A stretch of DNA of 64,000 bases, taken from assembly GCA_027946555.1 (NCBI GenBank), contig JAPEVC010000192.1:1-64000 (forward strand), given 5' to 3'. This stretch comes from Gnomoniopsis sp. IMI 355080. Its lineage: Eukaryota > Ascomycota > Sordariomycetes > Diaporthales > Gnomoniaceae. The notes beneath the pieces were generated by a model. That model searched no databases. It had not been told where the DNA came from and was given only the letters and a program-made list of their open reading frames with translations. The position numbers and the translations under genes are program-made. Positions 11,636 to 23,356 of the stretch are shown here, in pieces; the first letter of the stretch is position 1; each line of letters opens with the position of its first letter.

Positions 11636-12162
11636 TTCAAGCCCAATTCGTCGTCAATACTGGGCACGATTCCCGACCCAGAGGCTATAATGCTCAAATC
11701 AGTAGCACGATGCAGCCGCCCGTAAATAGAGAAGTATTCCATTGGACTTTCGATTCGGGATTTGACGAAGTACTCAACGCGTGAGAAACCTTCCCGTTCT
11801 AACGCGGCACGTTTCCGCCAAGTACATTCATGGTGAAGTCCTGACATGTTCGACGGTAGTGCTTCTCGTCTCATGCTGGACAGAAATGTTGTACCGTCAC
11901 CGAGGCAGATGAAGTCGGTATAAGAACTACCGAACATGACGCAAATATCACCTGGGAGCAAGGTTTTACGATTCACGAGACTTTTCGAAGAAGCAATTTA
12001 TTGAGGTAGTCACCAGAGTGATTCTTCGTGCATCTGTAACCCTGCGACTGCGTGTTGGCTTCGTCCAACGAGTTCCTTCATCCCACGATCAAGCATCCAT
12101 CTCCATGTATTCCTTGCCCAAAGGGAGAACTTGCTGATTGCAAGCCTACTAATTCACCCTGC
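11636..12162. other. Intergenic region between convergent ALG9 and zinc-finger genes
   Basis: 3' flanks of two convergent genes; nothing else is supported. Confidence 0.5.
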
Positions 12163-12996
12163 TTACTCCAACATGGCCTCCGCTTCGGCGAGCAGTGCAT
12201 CCCAACGCTTGAGAGTCTTGCGGACGAGGATCGCATGAGCAATCATGTCTTTCTTCTTGAGGGTGCGGATCTTGACGACTCCCTTCTGGAGATTGCGTGG
12301 CAGGGTGGCAGCCGCGAGTTTGGCGTAGTCGAGACCGGCTTGGTTGAGGGCGTGGATCAGGCGGGCACGACGCGTCTCATACTCTTCAACCTGCTTCTGG
12401 CGGTGCTCGGCGACGTACTGAACGCTCTTGTTGGTCAACCTGCTGAGGACGTTGGCCTTGTCGGTGCGCTCCAAAAACTCGCCGCCACGGCCGACCTTGT
12501 TGCGGAAATCGGCGTGAGCCGCTGCGAGATGATCATCGATGGTGACCAGACCGTCACGGGCGATCGCCTTGGTGCAGTCGCCGACAGGACAGAAGAAAAT
12601 CAAGCCTGGGTCGACGACGTGTGTCTCGCGGTTGTGACGCGTGAAGTCGTGGACACCTCGGTCGCAGATGCTGCAGTGGACCTTCTTACCACCGTTGATG
12701 CTGCATACCTTGAGTCAGTACGAATTTGCCCCTTCCAACTCCATAGGCATGCTGTCTGCTGCTAGAGGGGTATAGATTGTTTGACAAACAACTTACGGGG
12801 TGGAGGTGGCAGTAGCACCAGGAGGGGCAGCCTCAGCTCGCAGGGCGATGACCTTGGCGCAACCCTGTTGGTACAACTTAAAGTTGCCATTTCCAAAGTA
12901 CTCGCGTGCAGCCTCATCTCTCTCGATGGCTGCTTGAGCGAGACTTGGGTTGTTGGTGCAGTAGGACTGCATGACAGAGGTGGGAGTGGGTGCCAT
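12163..12996 (-). CDS. Unrecognised protein with two atypical C2H2 zinc fingers
   Basis: Exons 12996-12797 and 12700-12163 give 245 residues. I do not recognise the family. Splicing (donor gtaagt, acceptor gcag) brings together finger 1 (C76-x2-C79-x9-H89-x4-H94) and finger 2 (C104-x4-C109-x14-H124-x4-H129). Both depart from the classical spacing and the hydrophobic positions of TFIIIA fingers. The N-terminal ~66 residues are helical in character (NNPSLAQAAIERDEAAREYF) and the C-terminal ~115 residues are charged and probably coiled (for example VEEYETRRARLIHALNQAG). No signal peptide or membrane helix is seen. It may bind nucleic acid or protein; function is not inferable. A 5' leader rich in CACC precedes the ATG at 12996. 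The opposite strand has a long open frame over it, taken as a shadow. Confidence 0.75.
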
Positions 12997-14958
12997 GGTT
13001 TGTCCTCGTTGGTGAATTTGTGTTTGGAGTGGACTGGAAGGAAGAAAGATGGGTTGAAAGTGGCTGAACAACGTAGAAGAAGAGATGGTCCAGCTTTTGT
13101 CTCGTTGTGAGAGGATTCAAGTTTGTAATAGGTCACAGGTTTGGTTGCAAGTTCAGATATATATATCTTCAATCCCGTCGTTGGGTGCACCTGAGATTCA
13201 AGTGAAATACAAAAGTTAAAGTGGGTCTGCAGCAAGTGAATGATTCTAGAACGAAGTGGTCGTCTCGACGATATCTATAGAATCGTCCTACAATCTTTCC
13301 CTGTGGCGAGAACTGCGCTGCAGATGATTTCTTGAGTTGTATGATGTTGCCGGATCCATCTGTTAGGCGTGCAGTAGCTCAAGTCGACATTATGCCAAAA
13401 TTCATCCACCATCTGTGCTTATAGTAAGGCTATGCCATATTGGCTGGAAATTTTGGAGATGAATAATGAGGATGAAAACAAGGTTCCTGCGCTTTCGATT
13501 CACCTCATGCCTGATAGTCAGGTGTATTGGTGATGGATGACAAGGCTGGCGGCCCTGTCACCTCAGACTGTTCTTCTTAATCATGGCGATTTAAGTGAAG
13601 GATTTATATGAATTTCTAATGTCATTACTGTCTGCATATTCGTGTCAAAGATATGGAGCACTACGAATTATCGAGCACTGCAGAGAGGTGACCCGAGGCT
13701 CAGAGCACACGTAACTCGGTAGTATATACCAGCCTGAAGGTAATAATGCGATGGCATACTGTATAAAAGCTTAAGGATCTTCTCAACAAAAACTATGCAA
13801 TTTCCCTAACAGAGCTACCCACCGGGGAGGTAAGGTGTAAGCTGGTGCAGAAGACATGATTTCTCAAGTACACTCCAGAATTACCCACTGAAGGACATGG
13901 AAGATATACGGAGCAGTCAAAGAGCACTAATACAACTGATTTCAAACAGCCTATATGCACAAATGTACAGGTTTCAGAGGGGCCACGGTGCAATGAGGCG
14001 AATCTTAGAGATTATATATAAGCAGTGGAGGGCAACATTCGTGTTCAAGACTTAAGCCACACAACAAATCATGTGCCACAACAGTTTGAAGGCTTCTAAC
14101 CCTTCCAAATGGTAACAATTCACACAAACATTGCCATTCCAGCAGGATGTCTAATATTGCGTATTTGTTTGGTGAGGCTGGAAACTGATTGTTGCTGTTC
14201 TGACCTTTGCTAGTAGCCTGATCCGCATCAGACCTATTCATGCACATTGCTTGCAATGCTACTGGTCAAAGAAGGCGGAAACATGGAAATACATGGCTTT
14301 CGGGTAATTACCTACCTGACTACCTACCTAAGGTAGGCAGGTTGACCAAGAAAGAGGATCTAAGTTGAATACGACCAGCTTGGAGTAGAGTGGCGCCAAG
14401 ACTACTAAAAAGGAGGAAGACGCACCTCAGTATTTACATGACATGACCCAACAGCTCTATACCAATTGGTGTGTCTGGAGGCTGTGATACCCAAGCCACA
14501 TACTCTAGATATGCCATTTGATGGTGATCTCTTGTTGACTTTGGAATTGAAGTCTCCCTGCAAACTAGCACCTTCGCCTTTTCAATATCATGAACAGATG
14601 CGATGCGGGGAACTAGTTGGTGGGTTGTTCTAGGCGCAATTTCTCTAGCCTGTTATGGCTATTTTGCCTGGACTGTTCTCCGCTTCAGGTGAAGGTGAAC
14701 TACCGGCTTTACTACCGATGAGTAATTGACCCTGTTTTCTTGTTATGTGCTTGGAATAGTCTTTCTTCTTTCAATTTCAGGATAATTTCGGATTCTTCCC
14801 TCCGCAGTGGGGAGGAGGTCGCAGGGCTGGGTCAGTTGACATAAGAGCAGGAAATATTCCTTAGAGCGAGTATGGCGAGAGTTCAACAAGAAGTCTTCTC
14901 TTCATGAAAACTTCTCGTCAGAGGTAGCGAATCTCCATATGTGTGATTTTAGCCCATC
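12997..14958. other. Intergenic region of about 2 kb
   Basis: More AT-rich than its surroundings, with TATATATAA near 14014 but no believable open frame downstream of it on either strand. A run of CTACCTACC-type repeats with a small hairpin lies at about 14308-14342. The right end is the esterase promoter. Confidence 0.45.
14947..14954 (-). promoter_or_regulatory. Possible XlnR/Xyr1-type site (GGCTAAA on the minus strand)
   Basis: TTTTAGCC on the plus strand, ending four bases before the esterase ATG. GGCTAAA is the known core of xylanase-regulator sites in filamentous fungi. Two six-base matches to the CreA consensus SYGGRG (14605-14610, 14807-14812) also lie upstream. These words are short, and the first probably falls inside the leader, so this is only suggestive. 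Confidence 0.2.
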
Positions 14959-16290
14959 ATGGCGTTGACATGGTCCACTCCATGCCTTTGGCTTCCAGCT
15001 CTGCTGGCCCTGGCCTCTGCCTCTGTCACTGTCCGCAAGACAAACCAAGGCCCGACTGGTTATGAAGTCGACTTCACCTTCTCCCACCCGTCCGCACAGA
15101 GCGTGGTGTTGGGAGGTGGCATCCAGACCTTCACCGATCAGTTCCACACATCACCGCAATACAGCGCTGGCTACAGTCCGCAGGATTACAAACCGGGAGA
15201 CTTCTTTGTCAATCTCTTTACGGTAGCCAATGATGCTCCTTGGCCATATGTGATGAAGAGCTCCGGCAACGGCTCATGGGCATATACGACACCATTGCCC
15301 TCTGGGACCTACAATTATGGCTTCCTCGTCGACTGCCCCCAGGCGAATTGCTCTACCACCTCTGAGAATTACTTCTCCGACCCAGACAATCCGCCCTTTG
15401 TCAATATCCCAGGGGACCAGCTCGCTTCCACTTTCCAGGTGCCCTACGATGACAACTTCCAAAGGTACAAGGCTATGGACCTCGATTTCGACTATGCCCT
15501 ACCTGTGGCCAAAGACAAGCAGGGTACTGTGCAATCGGTCAACTACACCTCTCCAGGATCCACTTCTCCAGCACCTGACGTTCACGACTTTGTCTTATAC
15601 TTGCCAGCCGAGTATGGCATGGTTCAAGGAAAGCAATATCCCCTTCTCTACCTCTCACACGGAGGAGGCGGAAATGCTCAAGACTGGGAAAACTTGGCGA
15701 AAGCATCCCATATATTCGACAATTTGATCGCAGATGGCCACATCGAGCCAACAGTGGTCGTCATGCCCAACTTTTACAACATAACTTCTGACGACTCATC
15801 AATGCCCTCCCCGTCGGTTGCCCGCGAAAACTACATGGAATACCTGTTTCCCTACATTGAAGCAACATATTCCGTGTCCAACTCGTCGTCCCGTCGAGCC
15901 TTTGCAGGACTGTCTCTGGGCGGCATCCTCACCTACGAAATGTACATCAACGCAACATCCTACTTCGACTATTTCGGCATCTTCTCCGGTGCCCTGGGGC
16001 CTACTGCCAACGCGAGCCAATATATTAGTGCCGAGCAACTCGCCGCTGACCCTTCCCTCGCCACGAAAGGGGTCTTTGTCGGCTTCGGTTTGTTCGACAT
16101 TGCATTCAGTGATTGTCGACAGTTGCAGGCTGCTTTGGACGGGCTCGAAATTCAGCATGTATCATGGGTCGCTCCTTATGGAAGCCATTTCTGGAATACG
16201 TGGCAGGGCGCACTTTGGAACTTTGGTGTGACATCGTTGTGGAAGGACTTGCCGTTCACAACAGCAACTGGACATGGGTCGGACAGTTAA
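14959..16290 (+). CDS. Secreted CE1-type esterase (feruloyl-esterase-like)
   Basis: One exon, 443 residues. A signal peptide is clear (basic-poor n-region, hydrophobic LWLPALLALASA, cleavage near residue 21). An N-terminal beta-sandwich of the glycogen-branching E-set type follows (~22-150, with SVVLGGG and GTYNYGFLVDC). Then comes an alpha/beta hydrolase of the esterase D / carbohydrate esterase 1 kind: FVLYLPAEYG, YPLLYLSHGGGGNAQDW, VVMPNFYN, nucleophile elbow GLSLGG (Ser319), probable acid Asp380 and catalytic His410 in GSHFWNTW. Several NxS/T sequons fit a glycosylated extracellular enzyme. This two-domain layout is shared with bacterial and fungal feruloyl and acetyl esterases that trim plant cell wall polysaccharides; the exact substrate cannot be read. 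No carbohydrate-binding module is present. It converges on the DDB1/Mms1-like gene. Confidence 0.85.
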   Translation: MALTWSTPCLWLPALLALASASVTVRKTNQGPTGYEVDFTFSHPSAQSVVLGGGIQTFTDQFHTSPQYSAGYSPQDYKPGDFFVNLFTVANDAPWPYVMKSSGNGSWAYTTPLPSGTYNYGFLVDCPQANCSTTSENYFSDPDNPPFVNIPGDQLASTFQVPYDDNFQRYKAMDLDFDYALPVAKDKQGTVQSVNYTSPGSTSPAPDVHDFVLYLPAEYGMVQGKQYPLLYLSHGGGGNAQDWENLAKASHIFDNLIADGHIEPTVVVMPNFYNITSDDSSMPSPSVARENYMEYLFPYIEATYSVSNSSSRRAFAGLSLGGILTYEMYINATSYFDYFGIFSGALGPTANASQYISAEQLAADPSLATKGVFVGFGLFDIAFSDCRQLQAALDGLEIQHVSWVAPYGSHFWNTWQGALWNFGVTSLWKDLPFTTATGHGSDS

Positions 16291-16777
16291 CGAGACATGT
16301 TCTGACTGATGGAGATGTTGCATAGTACTGTATATAACGCGACAACAGAAGCATACGTTATTATAGATACCTACTAGCTAGCATCTGAGCTACGGACTTT
16401 TCACTCCGTGACCCTGCCCCTCAACCCAACTCTGTCGATGGACAGCTAACTCGATTAGTACTTTGAATGTATTCTCCCCGTCCTGAGTACGACTGAGCAG
16501 TGCTTTTACGAGACCCTATCTTTCAAGCGCTGCCCTCAACCCGCCGCTTCGAACTTGATATTCTACCGTACATTAGACGGAATAGACGCGAATAGGTGCA
16601 ATTCATACCATCAAAGAGTTATACACACCGCAGTCTTTGGTTTGTTGGCTGCATTTACCGTCCGGAGGAAGGTACCCGGGATACGCTCAGGAGCAACCTC
16701 AGGTCATCATGCCTTGATTATATCCTATACGAGAGGGAAAAGGCAGCCACTCAATGTCTAATGTTGAAGATGGCCAT
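16291..16777. other. Intergenic region between convergent genes
   Basis: 3' flanks of the esterase and the Mms1-like gene. No further gene is supported. Confidence 0.5.
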
Positions 16778-19700
16778 TCATATAATCGGCACAAGGAAAT
16801 ACTCCAATAGCTCATACGCAAGATCAAACATCCTCTCACCGACGCCTGCAGAATGCCCATCAATCCCGGACCACGGCCAACCATCGATCGCCATCAAGTA
16901 TTCCCTGAATTCCGCCGTCCACGCCGCTCTCCCCTCTAACAGCCTCGCTAGCGAGCGCTTCTCCAGACAACGAAGCAAAAGATCCCCGTCAACCTGCATC
17001 TCAAGGCCGCGGTCCTCCACAGGCGTGGGATCGAAGCCATTGATTTCCAGGCTGTCGAATGCGGCGCCTGTATCTGCTTCGAGGAGCACATGCGTGAACG
17101 GATACAGCTCGGGCGAGGTCTCAGCCATATTCTGCACGAAGCGGAGGAAGCGCCAGACGTGCATGTCGAGGAGTGTGAAGCTCTGCAATGACCCATCAAT
17201 GCCCATGCCCAGGATCTGGGCGTCGTCGACTGATGCGGGAAGAAGCCCGAACTTCGTTTCCCTGCGCGTGCCTCGCGACCAAGCGGGTAATGTGCGCCCT
17301 AGGCGCAGGCGACGGACGGAGGATGGTAGGTCGGCCTCGAAGAGAGACTCACAATCTTGTCCGGGGTTGTCCCAGGGTATCCAGACACCGGCAAGGCTAC
17401 AGTTCTGGTCAGAAAGCAGTACGATCGACTGTGGTGGATCGGACACTATGGGAACTGGTGTTGGCGCTGCCCAAGCGCCAGCGACCTCCAGCATGTCCAT
17501 AGTGGTCCGCGTGGTGCCCTCGATATGCGTAGTCACGAGCTCCTGGCCCTGTTCCGCTTCTTCAACAACTCGGAGTGAGTCACCCTTCACCAATGCTAGT
17601 GTCCGGGTGCCGCTGGGAAGCAGCGAAAGCTTCCAAGCAGGCCCACCGAGTTCCACGTGCGGGCCCGTCACTATCTTTTTCTCGGTAAGATCAAGCTCAT
17701 AAGACAGGAGATCAGCCCCTACACTGGAGATGATCTTCCGATCAGAGGCTGCAATCGCAGATATTGGGGCAGTCTGGTCGCCGTCCGCTTTGTTCAACTT
17801 GTACCTTGTGGAAAAGCGAACTCTGCCTCTGATCTTCCCCGAGCTCTTCTCCGGTGCAACAGACACAACAAGCACGCGACCACCTTTTTCGTCCCCAATA
17901 CCGCGTGTCGAGACCAGGATGTAGTAGTGGTCACCCCTGTCCGACCTTACGTGCCATTCATCGAGGCAGAGTATGCGATCTCCCACTTGGCCAAGTCCAC
18001 TGATGAAATCTGCCTGCTGCGTCTTCTGATTTGAGTCGATGAAGGTGGGCAGGGAAAGATCTTCGCCCGTCTCGGGATCAATGAACTTGATTGTGGGCCT
18101 GTGGTCGGATGTACTGACAGCGACAACCAAACACTTGAGAACATGTGAGTATAAAAGCTTGAGCGGTGTCATTCTTAGCGGAATGTGTCGCTGGACCGGT
18201 CCGACTTGTGGTTGTAATTCAGCCAGCAAGACGTAATTAGTGGCGACGAGAAGTAAAGGGATGTTGGCATCGTTTCCCGAGAGACTTTTTGGAAGGACGG
18301 TAACGGATGTGATTGCTGGCGAAGGTTTGCTGCTGTCTTCTGCATCGATGGTCCACACATTTTGCTTCTGAGTGAACCCTCGATTCTGGCGAAAACCGCT
18401 GACGAGTATGAAGTCCGAGTCGCAACATACGAAAGCTGAGCCAAGTCTTTTTGCGGGATAAACATGGACAGGCATGAGGCCCAGCCTCTCACAGGACAAA
18501 GAACCTGGTCTAGGTGATTCGATGGTGGATAGATCAACAGTCACCAGGAGCCCATCTCGGCTTCCAGCTACGAGAATGTCCTTCTGCTGAGTCTCGTCCT
18601 CGACGATTACGATGCTCGTGAAAGCCTCAATATTCACTGTAGCATCAACAACTGTGTAATCAAGCTGATCAGTTCATAGCACAAGTAATTGCGATTATAA
18701 GATCCAACTTACGATCTTGGATGGCAATCGACTTCACAGGAACTGAACTGGTTATGCAATGGAAGTCCAGGTGCACAGCCTTTTCACGCCACAAACAAGC
18801 CACGGCATATAGAGCACCTGAGCGTTGCCATAGACTGAGTGATGTAACCTCCCCATCATTGAATGCTTGATTCTGAACCTGCTTGACCTGGCGGCCGCGT
18901 ATGTCCAGCTGGACGATGTAGAGTTGAAAACCGTCTTCTGTATGGGTTGTGACCACAAGTGCGTCCTCGTAGAGCTTGGCATCTGTGACAACAGCACTGC
19001 CAAGACCTATGGACGCAAAGGTAAAACGAGAGCTGTCCAAGTCAGTCATAAGCACCATCTAGGAACCGAAAAGATATTGGATATACCTTGTCTCAGGGCC
19101 CACGAATATGATGTCTTCTTCTGTGACCTGCAGAATGGTTGCCTCGTCAACTAGGGTGACTAGAAAGGTAGAGTAAGATAGCTCGTATGACGTCTGATCC
19201 TCTTCCAACTCGGTAGCAGATGCTGCAGTGAATTTCGAGTCGAAGTAAAGCAACGCGGACTTGCCAGGAAGTGACAAAAGTAAAAGGTAACCAGAGGCGG
19301 GATCCAAGGGATTCTCTTGGAACATGAAGCTCTTCTTGATCACTGTTCCATAATCGAACTCAATTCCAATATTAGCTTGCAGTCCATGTCTGTACTCGAC
19401 AATGGAGCCGTTCAGGCCCCTGCCAGCTGCTGCGTAGATCCTGTCTGGCTTTGAGAAGCTTGATAGGGGAGAGAGTCCATTCTGCCGTTGGCTGTTGACT
19501 CCCTTGCTATTAGTGTTTTCAATACTGTCCCAACGATTAGACCCAATCGTGGTGACAAAGTCTACGGTTGGCGACCAATTTGGAACTCGACAAAGCTTTG
19601 TGATGTCCTTGCGAGGGGAGGCCTGATATGCGTTAGTACCCGTTCGACCTGCTATGGATTTGAGTTCATTTACCCTCCAAACACCCCCTTGTCCAGAGTC

Positions 19701-21125
19701 ACCTCCAAAAACCAAGGTTTCGCCGTTGACCATCTCCATCTTTTCGGCGTCGTAATACTCGTCGGCCAGACTCGCGAAAGCGGTTGATACGTTGCAGAAA
19801 GTCCCGTGCTTGGAAGATGACCCCAGGATATCCTCCGTGTCGCATTCCAGGAATATCACTACACCATCCTCACGTGCCATGTAGATGAAATCTTTGTCCC
19901 GGTGATACGGGTAAAGTCGCGGAGGCCGTGACCAGGCCGTCCAGAGTGGTAACTCCGTTCCTTCATGATATTCGGAAGGCGAATAGTCTCCAATCTCACA
20001 TGGCTCAAAGGAAGGAGAGCCCTGGAGAGCGTCTGCACAATATGCGACCTGATCTTCGGACACGGCAAAGAAGGCAGATCTCACAGTCAGCGGGATGACC
20101 ATCATAGGCATCTCGTGTTCCGCGGGCAGGGAGTGCCCGTTCTTTTCTTCGGCCAGAATGTGTCTCAGGTCGTCGCCCAATTCCCAGTCGTAGGTAACCA
20201 TGCGTGAAACGCCATCTCTGACCACTATCAGCAGTAGGATGATATGCTGCCGGTCCTGGGGCCTAGGCCAGAGGAATTCGATGGTGTGTATGACGCCGTT
20301 TACGGTGCGTGGCCTCGATGATAGAACTGGTTTCAAAGGCTGACCGCGACGGTAGGCATCATTTAGGCGGTCCATGGTATCGAGCTCATGAACTATGAAT
20401 ATGTTCCTGGCGCAGGCTTGGGCCACGAACCTTGAGCTGGGGTCGACAGCAAGGTGAAAGCCAGGCCGGACCAGCCGTGAGCTTTGGACATGATGCTGCA
20501 CCGTGACAAACTCAAAGTCATCATTTGCGGCTGGGCGCAGGAAGAGGAAGATGCAATCTCCGGTCTCTAGCACGATAAGAAGAAGTTGAGGCGGCAAGGA
20601 CGATGATGCCGAAGATGGTGAAGGCGTGGGACTGTAGTAGTCGACATCACTCATATCGACGTTTTCCTCTTTGTGCTGAGGGTGGAAGCCGTTGGTAGCA
20701 TACTCTTCACCATGAACAATGACCGGACTAGAGCCAATTACTTTGGCGTTGCGAATGCGTGATCCAAAGTCACATTTTCTGCTGACGGTGTGAAGCTGGC
20801 CATCCCTGAGCTCTGATATCTGCACGTGGTGGTCCTGTGAACAGTTAGTCGGACTGCACGAGTTTCTGGAGCGTTTGGACGGGTGGTCTTGACTGACCCC
20901 GACGAAAGCAACATCGTTGTGCTTTGAAGACCTAAGGCGAACTGACAGAATCCAGTGCGCCAAGGGGCTCTGGACAACCGTCCGGGTTAGGATGCCACAT
21001 TGCGGCGCGTGTTGAACTTCTTTGGTGGGCCTCGCAGCTGTTGCTGTCTTGTTGATGATATCGCTAATGTCGTTGGTCCTGGTAACCCACTGTCCGTCCT
21101 CAAAGACGTGAGACTGGAAAGCCAT
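16778..21125 (-). CDS. DDB1/CPSF160/Mms1-family beta-propeller protein
   Basis: Exons 21125-19087, 19032-18713 and 18651-16778 give 1410 residues with all phases agreeing; the introns are 54 and 61 bases. The N-terminal half matches the Mms1/DDB1 N-terminal region (VRLRSSKHNDVAFVG, LLLIVLETGDCIFLFL, FHLAVDPSSRFVAQA, IHTIEFLWPRP). The rest is repeated beta strands as in triple-propeller proteins. Relatives include DDB1 and Mms1 (adaptors of cullin-4/Rtt101 ubiquitin ligases) and CPSF160 and Rse1 (RNA processing). The sequence lacks the near-identity expected of true DDB1, Cft1 or Rse1, so an Mms1-like adaptor is the best guess; some fungal relatives are named thermotolerance proteins. The first intron skips an early TAG (cctag) and uses ttggacag, the only nearby acceptor that keeps frame. 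The start at 21125 (MAFQSHVFEDGQW) is the first ATG of the frame. Confidence 0.8.
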
Positions 21126-23356
21126 GCTGGGCCTCGCAAGGTATTCCGTACACGCGCAGTATTCACACCGTATTCGTACTTGGAGACGATGCTTGACCGG
21201 GGTTGTGACGAAGGGCAGGCCTCAAAAAGTTGCTTATTTTAGCCCATTTCGAGGGGGTTTGGTGCCGCATGAAGTTGTTGTCTCTTCAAAAAGAAGAAAA
21301 TGCGGTTGCGACTGTGGTCAGCATGGTTTCGGAATGGGAAGCAAAGTGCTAGCGGTGGCAGCAGAAGGCACATGCCTTCATAAAAAAAAAAAACCGAAGT
21401 CACGATTATGCCCCTCACTCAAAATTGGACTTTCCCAAACCTACAATACCTGCCTGTTGCACCTCGGGCCCCCCTGTAAGTTGTGGTGTAACGGCCCCCC
21501 AGGGTCGACACGTCGGCAGGGTCGGGTATCTTAGGTATCCCTGGATCCCTAGCGGCCCAATTAACCTCCCCCCCGCCGGGACGTTTTAGTAGGCCACCTG
21601 CAGCAAGTCAGCTGAAATCCATAGGTACTTTGGGTACCTACCTACTATGTAGTAATTCCATGTTTCTCGATCTGATAAGACTATTCATCCACTCTGCCAC
21701 TCTGCCTCTTGGCTTCTTGTCCTCCCTTCCTATATTTGAATACTAAGTGCAGCTGGTCCTCACATCTCGGCGACAACAGCAAGGCACATGCCTTCCTCTA
21801 TCGGACGAACCGGTCAAGGCCATGCCCCGCCCATACTGAGCCACTGCTGTCATCTTAACGCTCAAGTTTTTCCTGCGGCTGCCAATCACACCACGAAGAC
21901 TCACGCTTCTCGCGCATGACCCCTCGATACCTCGCAGCCTGCAGTCTGACGATGCGTCATGCGCGGCCCAATATGCAGCTCATGCAGCTCTAGGCGCCTT
22001 GGGTTGAGTGAGAGAGGTTTTGCGGACTTGCACCCTGGCTCAAGCTCGAGTCGACGGGGTTTTGGAAGCGAGAGACTGAGGGTCGCGGATCGCCTATTGT
22101 CGTGTCTTCAGCGAGGAAATATCATACGCGAACGCATGCTGCTGCTGTCAAGCCTCCACTTTGCGAGGGGGCAGGCACATGTCTGGAAAGTAGTGATCAT
22201 GTAAGCCATGTCTAGACTCAAGCCGCGAGTGTCTGGTCCAGAACAGCCCTCTACAGCAGTGAAAGTGGATTTATCGGTATTTCTTTGGAAAATTTAACCT
22301 GCTGCGAGGCACTCATCAACGGAGCCTCCACACCCACTGCAAGCACATTTGTAGATACCTAGGTACCTAGATAACCTAGGGAACGTTCAAACTTCCGTGG
22401 TTGATTTGATGGAACATCATTCCAGCAAGGTCCCGTTTCAAATATGCTTTGGCTCGCTTACACAGTATATGTCCGAGTGCCTTTGTAAATTATGTTTTCT
22501 TCTCGCAAAGTGAGAGGGGCGGCGGTTGATGCTGGAAGGTATTTAAGTGTGAAAGACCTACTTGTAGGTCCACCGTTTTCTCCACCGATCTCACATCTAG
22601 CCTACAGACGTACAGCGCAAGTTTGCAGGATCAACTACTGCTGTTTGGTTGGCACTGAAATCTACCAAGCTAAGCTTCTGCTCCTGTGTACGCTTCAAGC
22701 GCAAAGTGAAGGGCTGTGTACGTGAAAATTATCCATATTGGATGTCGAGGCAAGGCTAAAGTGAGGTCCCTGAGGCCCCTGTACTTACTTGTTGCACGTT
22801 CCCGCGGAGTGGGACCACACATCAACATCCCTGGGGAGACCCTGTCTCGACGACGAACTCCTTTCGAGGTGTGAACCGAAGGCCAACGTCACTCCTGCTC
22901 TAGAAACAATTTGAACAACACATTTGAATTCTCAGCCACTCCCGACGTCCCCGTACGGATATATACCCTTCACCTCAGACCCAGGCACAATACCGAAAAT
23001 TCCTTCTGGAGTTCGATACCCACAGGGCATTGACTAGCTTACCTTGCAGTGACTGCTGCAAGACACGCGACAGCCCGGGATAGACTGACGCGATTCGGGC
23101 GCACAAAATACAAGCAACCCAACCCAACGCGTCTGGACGGATATCACGGGATTTTTGCTGGATTTATGCATCTTGTCAGCGCTGGTCTCGGGCCGTAGTT
23201 CGCAAAGGAAAACTTCTGGGCGGGCCACCTATGAAGGTGTCAAACTTCTAGGACTAGGCCAACAGACGACAAGATTGGCCGTACACACATCGTGTTTGTG
23301 TCCAAATTCAGGAGACTCCAATAGAGGAAAGGCCGTTGCTATTTTTTCAATTTGCC
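21126..23356. other. Intergenic region of about 2.2 kb between divergent genes
   Basis: Shared upstream region of the Mms1-like and TBC genes. It contains a TACCTAGGTA palindrome (22356-22365) overlapping CTAGGTACCTAG (22359-22370) and several related GGTACCTACCTA words near 21625-21650. No open frame is convincing. Confidence 0.45.
22356..22370. repeat. Overlapping TACCTAGGTA / CTAGGTACCTAG palindromes, copy 2
   Basis: TACCTAGGTA at 22356-22365 runs into a 12-base palindrome at 22359-22370; a further ACCTAGG follows at about 22374. Non-coding. Confidence 0.6.

Noticed and set aside
12052..12765. Plus-strand open frame of 237 codons
   Set aside because: Antisense of the zinc-finger gene, which has spliced Cys/His ligands; the plus frame begins with a weak non-conserved end and matches nothing recognisable.
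14010..14060. TATATATAA suggesting a promoter for a hidden gene
   Set aside because: The first ATGs downstream on both strands open frames of fewer than 25 codons with no spliceable continuation.
16596..17702. Plus-strand open frame of 368 codons
   Set aside because: Lies antisense to the last exon of the Mms1-like gene, is Ser/Arg/Pro-rich without any domain, and mirrors the codon use of the true gene.
22995..23025. GTTCGATAC resembling a tRNA T-loop
   Set aside because: Flanking bases do not pair into a T stem, and no A box or acceptor stem can be folded around it.
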